Assembly (NCBI RefSeq): GCF_900106535.1
Contig: NZ_FNOH01000002.1
Location: 1-64,000, forward strand
Length of the DNA stretch: 64,000 nucleotides
Direction of reading: 5' to 3'
Source of the DNA: Myxococcus xanthus
GTDB lineage: Bacteria > Myxococcota > Myxococcia > Myxococcales > Myxococcaceae
In this document: positions 36,100-47,301 of the stretch, one piece after another
How positions within the stretch are numbered: position 1 is the first letter of the stretch
Layout: the number at the start of each line of letters is the position of its first letter
Notes under the pieces: model-generated
Told to the model about the DNA's origin: nothing
Seen by the model: only the letters and a program-made list of their open reading frames with translations
Databases searched by the model: none
Made by a program: the position numbers and the translations under genes

Positions 36100-37223
36100 A
36101 CGACCCAGTGAATACCGAAGCGACAGCGCACCAGACCGAAGCGTTCCGAAGGGAGGGCTACGTCGTCATCGAGCAGGCATTGAGCGACGACTTCCTTGAC
36201 GTGCTGCGCGCTGACTTCGAGCAGGCGTTGCACGCGAAGGTCGCACGCTTCGACCTGAAGCCCGCGCCCCGGGATGCGCGCTGCGAGGCGAACGACGGCG
36301 TTCTGAATGACTTCCAGCCCGACGGCGGCAACCACGACTTCAACCGCTGGAACATGCACCTGCCATCCCGGCGCCCGTACTTCGAGGCCATGCTGGTTGA
36401 CAACCCTCGAATCACCGGCGTCATCGACCAACTGCTGGGACCGGACTGGGTCTACTACATCATCGCGTCCGACACGCCCTTTCCGAACGCGGGCTTCCAG
36501 ACGGCCCATCAGGACTACACGCGCTTCAGCATCGCCATCAACATCCCGCTCGTCGACGTCACGCCCGACAACGGGCCGATGGAGGTCTGGCCCGGAACGC
36601 ACCAGCCACCGTCGGAGGGACGGCTCGCGCCGTTCACCACCGGGGCACACCGCATCGACGAGCCCACGCTGAAGTCGCTTGTCCGGCGGATTCCGTCACG
36701 CAAGCTGGTGATGCGCCGCGGCGCCGTGCTGATTCGCGACCACCGCATGGTCCACCGAGGCACACCGAACCTGGCGGACGCGCCCCGGTACATGCTCTCG
36801 CTGTACTGCATCGCCGCGGAGCAGGTACCCTACCGGCTCCTGTCCGACGCCGGCGCCACGCTGGCGCTGAGCCTGCGCCGGATGGGGCGGGGAAGCGGCG
36901 CCGCCGTCCGGCATCGCCGCCTCTTCGACCTGGGCGCCGTCCTGGGGCGCGTGGTCGAGGAGTGCAGCCTGAGCGACCGGGACTACCGCCGCACCTTCTC
37001 CGCGGAGCTCTGGGCCAGCCTGGGTCCACGCGCCCGTCACCACCTCCGGTTCGCGCGGGTCCAGGGCGAGGACCGGGTCCGTGGCCAGGGCGACCTGAAG
37101 GGGAGCGGGGCATTCCTCAAGCGCTACGCCCAGTCCATTTCCGAGGCCCTCCAGCGACCCGACGGGCGCCCGCGGCTCCCTGACCACTACGCGGAAGGAC
37201 GGCCTGGAACGGACGCACCTTGA
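36096..37223 (+). CDS. phytanoyl-CoA-dioxygenase-family Fe(II)/2OG oxygenase
   Basis: A 375-residue PhyH-type oxygenase. The iron triad is readable: HQD in QTAHQDYTRFSIAINIPL and the distal His in DHRMVHRGTPN, with the 2-oxoglutarate Arg expected in the next strand (APRYMLSLY). Such enzymes hydroxylate amino acids or peptides in many clusters. A hydroxyl made here could be the acceptor for the carbamoyltransferase encoded just beyond, in the opposite orientation. It starts at ATG 36096, overlapping the kinase stop. It is longer than usual (about 290); the last 100 residues are basic and of unknown role. Confidence 0.85.
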   Translation: MNDPVNTEATAHQTEAFRREGYVVIEQALSDDFLDVLRADFEQALHAKVARFDLKPAPRDARCEANDGVLNDFQPDGGNHDFNRWNMHLPSRRPYFEAMLVDNPRITGVIDQLLGPDWVYYIIASDTPFPNAGFQTAHQDYTRFSIAINIPLVDVTPDNGPMEVWPGTHQPPSEGRLAPFTTGAHRIDEPTLKSLVRRIPSRKLVMRRGAVLIRDHRMVHRGTPNLADAPRYMLSLYCIAAEQVPYRLLSDAGATLALSLRRMGRGSGAAVRHRRLFDLGAVLGRVVEECSLSDRDYRRTFSAELWASLGPRARHHLRFARVQGEDRVRGQGDLKGSGAFLKRYAQSISEALQRPDGRPRLPDHYAEGRPGTDAP

Positions 37224-37253
37224 GGCCCATGCCTCTCCGCCCGTGGGCACACC

Positions 37254-38786
37254 TCAGCCCTGGCGGACAAGCACCTCGTTCCCCATGAAGAGCGCGTCCA
37301 TGTCGACGGCGGCGAAGAAGTCCCGGCACTGCGCCCGGGTCGCGAAGATGGGGCTGCCGCCTGCGTTGAGCGACGTGTTCAGGAGCATCGGCAGGCCCGT
37401 GTGCTGCTGGAACCGCTCCACCAGCCGCCGGGCGGAGGTCGGCGCATCTCGCCCCACCGTCTGGACCCGGCAGGTGCCGTCCTGGTGGACGATGGCGGGA
37501 ATCTCCCGCTGGCGCTCAGGGCGCGTGGGCACCGAACGAAGCATGTAGCGGCTCTCCTCCGCCAGGTCGAACCACTCGGGCGTCCGCTCCAGCAGCACGG
37601 TGGCGCCGTAGGGCCGCCACGTCTCACGGTGCTTGACGCGGAAGTTGAGCCGGTCCTTTCCATCATGCTGCCGCGGGTCCATGAAGATGGAGCGGTTGCC
37701 CAGCGCGCGCGGTCCCACCTCGCCCCGCCCCTGGAACCAGCCCACAATCTTCCCCTGGGCCAGCAACTCCACCGCCTGCGCGATGGTGCTCTCCGTGGGA
37801 GCGTCCTCGCAGTCGTCCTCCTGCCAGTAGGGAAAGCCCTCGGTGGAGAAGCGCGGCAGTCCGAGCTGGATGCGGAGCAGCTCCAGGCACCCCAGCGACA
37901 GCCCCCCGTCATACCCATGGGGAGGAACGACCAGCCGGGGATAGCGGAGGAACAGCTCCTGGTTGATGACGACGTTCTGCGCACAGCCCCCCGCGTACGC
38001 AATGGCCATGTCCGGGCGCGCGAAGCGCGCGAAGTGCGCCTGCGTGTGAGCCGCCAGCAACGCGTGGACGGTCGACAGCCAGTCCCGGAAGCTCGGGTTG
38101 TCGAACTGGAAGAAGTCCGGGGTTTCGATGGGGACCCTGCCGCGCCAGGGGACCTTGTCGGTGAAGTCATACAGGCGCTCTCCAAGCGCCTCGACGTCGA
38201 CCGAACGAACGAAGTCCTGGTCCACCTCGCCATACGCCTGCGCGCCCATGACCTTCCCGGCCAGGTCGCTCTCGTTTCCCGGGGTGGCGCTCAACTTCAT
38301 CAGCTCCCCGATGCGCTCGAGGAGCCGCCCGAAGGAGCGCGTGGCGTTGTGGTGGACGAGCTCCGGGTTCCGCGCTCCCGGGCGGGCGATGACCGTCTTG
38401 CGTGCCTCGTTGTCTCCCCGGCCGTCAATGGCGAAGCCCAGCTCCAGTTCAGCCGTGTCGGCCACGGGCCAGGTGCTCAAGATGTGCGCGTAATGATGGT
38501 CCACGCAGTACGTGGGGGCGCTCCCCAGCTCCGCCACGGGGGAGACCTTCTTCCAGAGTTCGCCCAGCTTGCACGCGCCGAGCCCATTGCGGTCCCCATC
38601 CGAGAAGGCAATCCCATCCAACCGGGTGACGCCCCAGCGCTCGCACATCTCCCGGACGAACGAGAGCGCCGAGCGATGGTGCTTGATGCCCGTGAGCCGC
38701 TCGGACTTCGCATAGCGGACCCGGCCATCCACCGAGAGGGCAACGTTGCTGTCGTGAAGACCAATATAGACGCCAAGTAGGTTCAT
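37254..38786 (-). CDS. NodU/CmcH-family O-carbamoyltransferase
   Basis: A 510-residue carbamoyltransferase using carbamoyl phosphate and ATP via carbamoyl-adenylate. The N-terminal Kae1-like half begins GVYIGLHDSNVALSVDG and has VDHHYAHILS (metal His residues) and LGFAIDGRGDN. The C-terminal half has YAGGCAQNVVIN, GWFQGRGEVGPRALGNRSI and LLNTSLNAGG, the classic NodU/TobZ motifs. Start ATG 38786 overlaps the MBL-gene stop (ATGA). It probably decorates a hydroxyl of the peptide product. It ends 30 bases from the convergent PhyH gene. Confidence 0.92.
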   Translation of the reverse strand: MNLLGVYIGLHDSNVALSVDGRVRYAKSERLTGIKHHRSALSFVREMCERWGVTRLDGIAFSDGDRNGLGACKLGELWKKVSPVAELGSAPTYCVDHHYAHILSTWPVADTAELELGFAIDGRGDNEARKTVIARPGARNPELVHHNATRSFGRLLERIGELMKLSATPGNESDLAGKVMGAQAYGEVDQDFVRSVDVEALGERLYDFTDKVPWRGRVPIETPDFFQFDNPSFRDWLSTVHALLAAHTQAHFARFARPDMAIAYAGGCAQNVVINQELFLRYPRLVVPPHGYDGGLSLGCLELLRIQLGLPRFSTEGFPYWQEDDCEDAPTESTIAQAVELLAQGKIVGWFQGRGEVGPRALGNRSIFMDPRQHDGKDRLNFRVKHRETWRPYGATVLLERTPEWFDLAEESRYMLRSVPTRPERQREIPAIVHQDGTCRVQTVGRDAPTSARRLVERFQQHTGLPMLLNTSLNAGGSPIFATRAQCRDFFAAVDMDALFMGNEVLVRQG

Positions 38787-40179
38787 CGTGCCGTAGCCCC
38801 TGTCGGGAAAACCCCACATCGCTGGAGCAGCGCGCGCGGAGCACGCGCCGAGGAAAGCGGCCTGACACCGGCCCAGCGGGCCACCTCGGCCTCGATGACG
38901 CTCGCCTGGGCCTGGCCTGAGGGAAACCGCAGACGCAGCGGATCCGAGAGAGGCGCCTGCGGCTCGAACGTCAAGAACCGGCGGTAGAAGCCACCCATGA
39001 TGGCGTAGTCCCACGTCCGCGTCCCCGAGGCGATGCCGTGGAGCACCGAGGCCGTCACCAGGGAATGGACCGTGGCCAGCGAGCTGGCGCCCCGCGCCAT
39101 CCGCGGAGGGCTCGCCGTGAAGTCGATACACCAGGACAGCCGCTCGTCCGGGAACACGACCTCGAGCTGCTGGACGACGCCATGTTGCTGGTGAAGGCGC
39201 CAGCACGTCGCGTCGGCTTCCTCCAGGAAGCGTGGCAACTCGACGTCCATCACTCGCTCCACGGAGGCGCGGATGGCCGCCGCTTCATCCGGTGCGCAGG
39301 GCCCATCCACCAGGCGCCCATCGAAGTCCACCGGACGGTAGTCCAGGGACACGCGGGCCTCCGGGAGCCGCCGCACGAAGGAGGCGCCTCCCGCGTCGAG
39401 GCGAAACCCTGCCGCTCCGAACTCCAGCACGTCCCCCGGGTCCATGGGGAACACCGCACAGTCCCCCCGGGCCCGCTTCACGTCCACGCAGAAGCGCGCG
39501 CGGGACACGGGGAACACCACCTGGTTCAGCCACGAGGAGATGCCACAGTAGCGAAACCCATTGGCGCCCGGAACGACTGCCCGCGGCTCGAGCGCCGCCA
39601 CGTGCCCGAGCAGCTCGGCATAGCGCTGGACTGGAAACGCGACCGGCCTGTTCCACTGGAAGTCCACCTCCAGCATCGGCTGCCAGGAGGCCAGAAACAC
39701 GTCGAGCGTCGGAGCGACCTGCCGGACCGCCGCCACGGCCGACGCATCCAGCACGGTATCCACGGCGTTGAAGCAGGTGCCCGTCTCGTCCTGAATCACC
39801 AGGCCGAACTCACGCACCGGCGCCCGCGACGGGGTCGTCACGAAGCGCGTGCCCCCCACGAAGAACTCCGTGAGCGGAGCCAGCGCATGGACCTCCTCGA
39901 AGCCGAGCGCCCGCAACGACTTCTCGAGCAACGGGTCCTGGGGAACGACGACCTGAACCTGGCGGGGCAGGTGCGCGAGGCTCCGGATGTCGAAGTGGTC
40001 GAGATGCCGATGCGAGATGACCAGCACATCGAGAGGAGGGAGCCGTGCGTGCAGCACCTCCCGGGCGGGATGGACGTGGAACAGTCCTTCCTGGTGAGGA
40101 TCCCACAGGACAGGGTCCATCAGGACGCGGCAGTCCGCCGTCTCGATGAGGAGCGATGCGTGCCCGATGAGCGTCAGCC

Positions 40180-40183
<4 letters not shown>
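38783..40183 (-). CDS. metallo-beta-lactamase-fold protein with a large C-terminal domain
   Basis: A 466-residue protein. Residues 1 to about 210 are an MBL fold with HRHLDH (H58, H60, D62, H63) following GHASLLIETADCRVLMDPVL, as in UlaG-like hydrolases. The C-terminal half is unlike ordinary MBL enzymes. It contains RASVERVMDVELPRFLEEA, WCIDFTASPPRMARG and YRRFLTFEPQAP, and I do not recognise it. It is not arranged like the oxygenase CmlA, where the MBL part is C-terminal. Coupled by ATGA overlaps to the exporter and carbamoyltransferase genes. Hydrolysis or oxygenation of an intermediate are both possible. Confidence 0.72.
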
Positions 40184-42483
<2,300 letters not shown>

Positions 42484-42566
42484 CCCCTGTCAAGATGGAG
42501 CAAGGAAGGCGCGTCCCTGCGAAAGCCTCACAGGGACAGCGTCCACACGACCTCGCACAGTCCTGA

Positions 42567-42773
42567 CTAGCCGGAGGACTTCGCGCCCCCTGCCTGCGAG
42601 ACCGCGCCTGCCGACTCCACCTCCTGCTTCTGCGTCCTCTCCAGCTCCTGCTGAGCATCCTCAATGCTCTTCACGGCGGAGACCAATGCCTTGCGAGCGG
42701 CGTTCTGGATGTAGGGACGCGACACGAGCGCCGCGACACCACCGGCGACGAAAAGAACCAGCGGACCCATCAT
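42567..42773 (-). CDS. small single-pass membrane protein (DUF5132-like)
   Basis: A 68-residue protein, or 67 from the second ATG at 42770, which is better spaced from GAGG. It has one hydrophobic helix (GPLVLFVAGGVAALVSRPYI), then an amphipathic charged helix (KALVSAVKSIEDAQQELERT) and a loose tail. The layout is like DUF5132 or PacL-type small partners of metal-transport ATPases. It precedes the exporter by 83 bases, and that exporter carries an HMA-like domain, so a partnership is plausible. It is preceded by a G-poor (plus strand) spacer at 42780-42869. Confidence 0.6.
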   Translation of the reverse strand: MMGPLVLFVAGGVAALVSRPYIQNAARKALVSAVKSIEDAQQELERTQKQEVESAGAVSQAGGAKSSG

Positions 42774-42869
42774 AACCTCACTTTCACGCGAATCAGCAAA
42801 AACCACGAACCTGACAACCCATCCTGTCCAGCAAGACCACACAACAAACACACCACGACAAACCACTGC

Positions 42870-44627
42870 TCACGGGATGACTCTCATCATCCCCTTGAGC
42901 AGAAGTTGATCCAGCAGCCCCCGTTCGGAGAGCGAGCACCCGGCGAGCAGGGGCCCATAGGCATGCGGTTGCGACAAGCGCTCCAGCAGCGCCGAGTTCG
43001 GACGATTCCAGAGGATGCGGACGGTATCCTGATGGTCCCCGTCCTCGAAGTAGAAGCGAAGGCACGGGCTGGGGCGTCCGAAGCGTGGGGCGACCTCGTG
43101 CGCGTGCCGCTCCGGCGACTCCCAGTAGGGGCCGTGGTCGAATGCCTGGGGCCGAGCGTCCAGCTTGTCCTCGGCGGAGTCAGCGATGGGGTGCTCCAAC
43201 GTGACGCTCTGGCGGAACTTCACATTGGGCATCAACTGCACGAGCGCGTCATCCGCGGGCCGCAGGCGCTGCAACTGAGCGAAACTCGTCCGCCAGGCGC
43301 CCGTCTCGCTCAGCGCCTCTACCGCATCGTTCCCCTGGCTGATGACATGCAACAGGTCCTCATCCAGAGAACCATTGACCAGGTAATGGAAGGTTGCGTT
43401 CCGGACCTCGAACGTCGCCCGCTCGCTGCGCTCACGCCAGTAGACGCTGCCGGGGTGGGCCAGGGAAATCTCGTTGTACCACTGGTCGATGGCGAGCGAG
43501 AACACCTGCGCCTGTTTGCGCAGCATCTGGTCATAGTCATGCCAGAGGTCCTCACGATGCTGCTCGGGCATGGCCTCGTCGAAGGCAGCCCGCACGAGCA
43601 CCGCCGCCGCGGCCGTGTGGTGCAGGGCGAAGTGGACGCCCGTGGAGAACAACGGGTCCACAAAGAAGGCAGCGTCGCCCACGCGAATCTCACGATTCTC
43701 CCAGGAGCACATCTGGTGGCTGATTCGCGAGTAGTTGGCCGTTGTCCTGAACTCATCGTAGATGAGCTCGGCGTCCGCCACGAGGTCGCAAAGGAAGGGC
43801 ACCTTCCGGGCGGTCTCCATGAACACGGAGGGGGACATGTAATCGCGCTTGCTCTTCAGGCCCCGGGGGTCGGTGACCAACCCGAGCGAGTGGACGACCT
43901 CCCTCCTGCCGTCCACCTCGAGCGGGATGGGGATGTACCAGAACCACCCGTCCTCGAACGCGAAGCTTCCTATCGGCGATACGCCGGACTCGCGGAAGAT
44001 GTTCCAGTCCCCCGGGAGCGACTGCGCGGGCTTGCCCTTGCGGATGTAGCTCCAGATAGCGATGTTGCGGTAGGACGACAGGAATTCGCGCGGCCCCCCA
44101 AGGGATGTCACCGAGTAGCGGCCCGAGGCATTGACGAACACCTTGCAGCGGGCACTGCCCTTCTCCCCCAGGTCGACCTCCGTGAAGCCGTCGCGGCGGT
44201 AGACCTGCTTGACGGGCGTCCCCTCGAAGACCTCCGCCCCGTTCTCCTCCGCATGACGCAAGAGGATGTCGTCGAGCTCCGCCCGGTTGGCATGGAATGC
44301 CCAGCGGCGGTACCCATCCCGTTCGTAGGCTTTGTGTTCGAAGAAGGTGGACCAGGGGCGCACCGCGTCCCATGAGTAGTACCCACCGCCCTTCTTGATC
44401 CAACAGTCGCTGGACAGCACGCGCCCGAGCGCCCCGCTCTCCTGCAGTGAGGAAACCGCGGAGGGGACAAAGGACTCTCCGATGTGCTCACGAGGAAATC
44501 GCTCAGATTCGAAGATGGCCACCGAGAGGCCGGGGTCCTTCCGCAGACGCGCGGCGAGCGTGGCTCCCGCGGGTCCTCCGCCCATGACAATCACATCATA
44601 CAGCTTGCCTTCCCAGGCTCCGCTCAT
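42870..44627 (-). CDS. flavin-dependent halogenase
   Basis: A 585-residue FADH2-dependent halogenase from ATG 44627, which has GGAG 6 bases upstream (ATG 44639 lacks one). FAD motif GGGPAG is at 16-21, the halogenase signature WFWYIP (WxWxIP) at 228-233, a Lys pair K78/K79 in WIKKGGGYY, and DPLFSTGVHFAL at 323-334. The last matches phenol/aliphatic-type halogenases (CndH, CmlS) better than tryptophan halogenases. The C-terminal 150 residues are longer than in PrnA. A likely substrate is an aromatic or activated acyl group on the NRPS carrier. Confidence 0.85.
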   Translation of the reverse strand: MSGAWEGKLYDVIVMGGGPAGATLAARLRKDPGLSVAIFESERFPREHIGESFVPSAVSSLQESGALGRVLSSDCWIKKGGGYYSWDAVRPWSTFFEHKAYERDGYRRWAFHANRAELDDILLRHAEENGAEVFEGTPVKQVYRRDGFTEVDLGEKGSARCKVFVNASGRYSVTSLGGPREFLSSYRNIAIWSYIRKGKPAQSLPGDWNIFRESGVSPIGSFAFEDGWFWYIPIPLEVDGRREVVHSLGLVTDPRGLKSKRDYMSPSVFMETARKVPFLCDLVADAELIYDEFRTTANYSRISHQMCSWENREIRVGDAAFFVDPLFSTGVHFALHHTAAAAVLVRAAFDEAMPEQHREDLWHDYDQMLRKQAQVFSLAIDQWYNEISLAHPGSVYWRERSERATFEVRNATFHYLVNGSLDEDLLHVISQGNDAVEALSETGAWRTSFAQLQRLRPADDALVQLMPNVKFRQSVTLEHPIADSAEDKLDARPQAFDHGPYWESPERHAHEVAPRFGRPSPCLRFYFEDGDHQDTVRILWNRPNSALLERLSQPHAYGPLLAGCSLSERGLLDQLLLKGMMRVIP

Positions 44628-44690
44628 GAGCAACTCCATGCACCGAACACATCCATTGGATTGAAGAGGGCGCACCGGAAACAAGAGCGC

Positions 44691-45956
44691 TCACGCACAG
44701 GAGCGCCCCTGACCACCGTGCGCCTGCACGATTGACCACACTTCTTCTTCCGTCAGTGTCGACGCCGCGGACTTGGCCCTCCGGAGGATCTCCTCGCAGA
44801 GCTGCTCATTCTCTTGCAGGCCACGCACCATCAGCCAATACCTGACGCCGCTCATCCCGCTCATCGGCCCGAGTTCGAGCTGCTGGCGCCGGCCAAACTC
44901 ACCAGCGGGAACGGATGAATAGATGTGGTCGGCAAGCCAATCATCCCCCCGCTCGAGCGCCTTGATGATGGCGGCCGAATGAACGCCCGTGGCAGTGCGA
45001 AACGCATCCTCCCCCACCAGCGGATAGTTCCGCGGAATCGGAACCCGGCAGACCTGGGCAAGCGTGAGGACGTAGTCCACGAGCCGCGTGAGGTCCTGGT
45101 CAATCCACCCCAGGAGCTTGAGATTGAGCAGCAGCAACTCCACGGGGGCATTGCCCGTGCGCTCGCCGATTCCCAGCCCACAACCATGGACTCGCGTCGC
45201 TCCCGCCTCCAGGGCCACGAGCGCGTTGATCAACGCCAACCCTCGGTCGTTGTGACCATGCCACTCGACCTTCACCGGACTGCCGAGCCGCTCCACCAGG
45301 TCCCGTGTCCACCGCACCAGGGCGCGGGTTCCGGCTGGCGTCGCATGCCCCACGGTGTCGCAGAGCACCAGCCGGGAAGCGCCATGCTCCACCGCGGCGC
45401 GGAAGAGGAGCTCGAGCGTCTCCGGCGTGGAGCGGGTGGTGTCCTCGGTGATGAACGCGACCTCCAGCCCCTGACGCACGGCGAAGTCGATGGCCGCCGT
45501 CGAGGAACGCAGAATGAAGTCCAGGTCCCATGCCTCAGCGCACTGGCGTAGGGGGGACGAGCCAATGAACGTATGCACCACGATGGGCTGCCCCGCCCGC
45601 TGCACCGCCTCGACAATGGGGACGATGTCGCTGTGCAGCGTCCGCGCCGCACAGTTGGGCTCGAGCCGCAGCGCCTCCTCCCGGATGTGGCGCGCCAGCG
45701 TCACGACCTCCTCGAGCGCCCACGGCCCCGCCGCGGGCATACCGAGGCTCACCGCGCTCACCCCGATGTGTTGCATCAACTCGAGCAGGCCGCGCTTCTC
45801 TTCCACCGTGGGGCTGGTGACGGCCGTCGCCTGCATCCCATCCCGGAGCGTCTCATCGTTGATCTCGACTGGGAATGCAGGGCTCGGGGCGGCCCCCCTT
45901 CCATTCCAGTCGTGGATGAACTCGGAATGAGAAACAGTCCTGGCCGGGTCGCGCAT
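44691..45956 (-). CDS. alpha-isopropylmalate/homocitrate-synthase-family chain-elongation enzyme (HphA-like)
   Basis: A 421-residue DRE-TIM metallolyase that would condense acetyl-CoA with a 2-oxo acid. NDETLRDGMQ (33-42) supplies the catalytic Arg/Asp, EWHGHNDRGLALINALVAL the metal-binding HxH, and GCGLGIGERTGNAPVE the family's second motif. It lacks the LeuA C-terminal leucine regulatory domain, so it is probably not feedback-inhibited like LeuA. With the fused isomerase and dehydrogenase next door it forms a full +1-carbon cassette. Substrate (phenylpyruvate, 4-hydroxyphenylpyruvate, 2-oxoglutarate or other) is unknown. Confidence 0.85.
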   Translation of the reverse strand: MRDPARTVSHSEFIHDWNGRGAAPSPAFPVEINDETLRDGMQATAVTSPTVEEKRGLLELMQHIGVSAVSLGMPAAGPWALEEVVTLARHIREEALRLEPNCAARTLHSDIVPIVEAVQRAGQPIVVHTFIGSSPLRQCAEAWDLDFILRSSTAAIDFAVRQGLEVAFITEDTTRSTPETLELLFRAAVEHGASRLVLCDTVGHATPAGTRALVRWTRDLVERLGSPVKVEWHGHNDRGLALINALVALEAGATRVHGCGLGIGERTGNAPVELLLLNLKLLGWIDQDLTRLVDYVLTLAQVCRVPIPRNYPLVGEDAFRTATGVHSAAIIKALERGDDWLADHIYSSVPAGEFGRRQQLELGPMSGMSGVRYWLMVRGLQENEQLCEEILRRAKSAASTLTEEEVWSIVQAHGGQGRSCA

Positions 45957-46143
45957 GGAAATGCCTTGCCCTCAGCGGTTTCGAATGACCTGCGGGTTCG
46001 CGGCAACAAATCCTGGCACCAAGAAAAGACCACCCCCAACCGGAAGACCAGAACCCAATAGACTCACATCGCGACGACATACACATGTCAGACAACTTCA
46101 CACCTTGCCGCGCCCTCGGGATTCCCGGATTCTCTCTGTCAAC

Positions 46144-47214
46144 ATGGCAAGAATTGCGGTCATCCCTGGTGATGGCATTGGAATCGAAGTAACCCGAGAG
46201 GTCATGCGCATCCTGCAAGTGCTCGACGCGGAAATGCGGCTCGGGCTCTCACTGGAGGCGTTTGACTTTGGCGCGGAGCGCTTCCTGAGGACAGGGGTGG
46301 GGCTGCCCCCGGGCCAGATGGATGTCTTCCGCACCGAGTTCGATGCCATCCTCCTGGGCGCGATGGGGGACCCGCGCGTGCCAGACAATGCGCATGCGAG
46401 GGAAATCCTGCTGGGCCTGCGCTTCGGGCTCGACCTCTACGTCAATTTCCGGCCCTGCTCTCCGCTGGCGGAGCGCCTCTCCCCGCTCAAGGGCAAGGGA
46501 CCGCAAGAGATTGACATGACAATCTTCCGCGAGAACACGGAGGGCATCTACGGCGCCATCGGCGGGAGCTTCAAGCGGGGCACACTCGACGAGGTCGCCA
46601 TTGCCGAGGAAATCCATACCCGCAAGGGGGTGGAGCGAATCATCCGCGCCGCGTTCAAGTGGGCCAGCGCCCATGGCAAGCGGCACGTAGCGCTGGGGGA
46701 CAAGTCCAATGCCATTGCCGCCCACGGCCTCTGGCTGCGGACCTTTCGTGAGGTCGCCGCCGAATACCCGCAGATTGAGGCGCGGCACTACTACGTGGAT
46801 GCCTTGGCGCTCCAGATGGTGACACGGCCGGAGTCCCTCCAGGTCATCGTGACGACCAATCTCTTCGGCGACATTCTGACGGACCTGGGCGCGGCCCTGA
46901 GCGGTGGGCTTGGCGTTGCGCCCTCCGCCAACCTCAATCCGGACTCCACGCCGCTCTTCGAACCCGTGCATGGCTCGGCACCCGAGCTCACCGGCAAGGG
47001 GCTGGCCAACCCCGCGGCCATGGTGCTGAGCGCGGCCCTGATGCTCGAGCACCTCGGTCAGGCTGGGGCCGCCCGGCGTCTGAGCACGGCCGTTCAGCAG
47101 ACGGTGGCGGAGGGCCAGTGCACGCGCGACGTGGGGGGAACGCTCTCCACGACGGAGGCGGCCGACGCCATCCTGGACCGGATGCTCCAGGGACTCCGGC
47201 GGACCCGCACGTAG
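46144..47214 (+). CDS. isopropylmalate-dehydrogenase-family enzyme (HphB-like)
   Basis: A 356-residue NAD-dependent beta-decarboxylating dehydrogenase. IPGDGIGIEV opens it. The substrate-Arg helix is LRFGLDLYVNFRP, where leucine enzymes usually have LRKxLxLxANLRP, so the substrate pocket differs. FRENTEGIYG, DALALQMV, TTNLFGDILTDLGAALSGGLG and PVHGSAPELTGKGLANP complete the family pattern. The 187-base divergent region before it separates it from the synthase gene. No strong ribosome-binding site is visible before ATG 46144. Confidence 0.88.
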   Translation: MARIAVIPGDGIGIEVTREVMRILQVLDAEMRLGLSLEAFDFGAERFLRTGVGLPPGQMDVFRTEFDAILLGAMGDPRVPDNAHAREILLGLRFGLDLYVNFRPCSPLAERLSPLKGKGPQEIDMTIFRENTEGIYGAIGGSFKRGTLDEVAIAEEIHTRKGVERIIRAAFKWASAHGKRHVALGDKSNAIAAHGLWLRTFREVAAEYPQIEARHYYVDALALQMVTRPESLQVIVTTNLFGDILTDLGAALSGGLGVAPSANLNPDSTPLFEPVHGSAPELTGKGLANPAAMVLSAALMLEHLGQAGAARRLSTAVQQTVAEGQCTRDVGGTLSTTEAADAILDRMLQGLRRTRT

Positions 47215-47301
47215 GGGCGGATTGCCCTGCCGCGTGAGGCTGGTGAGCGGAACGCCATCCTCTTGAGGGGACGCCAGCGCGTCCCAAGAAAGGCGCTGCA
47301 C

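Noticed and set aside
42870-44627. Tryptophan 7-halogenase (PrnA type)
   Set aside because: DPLFSTGVHFAL and the long C-terminal extension fit the phenol/aliphatic branch better.
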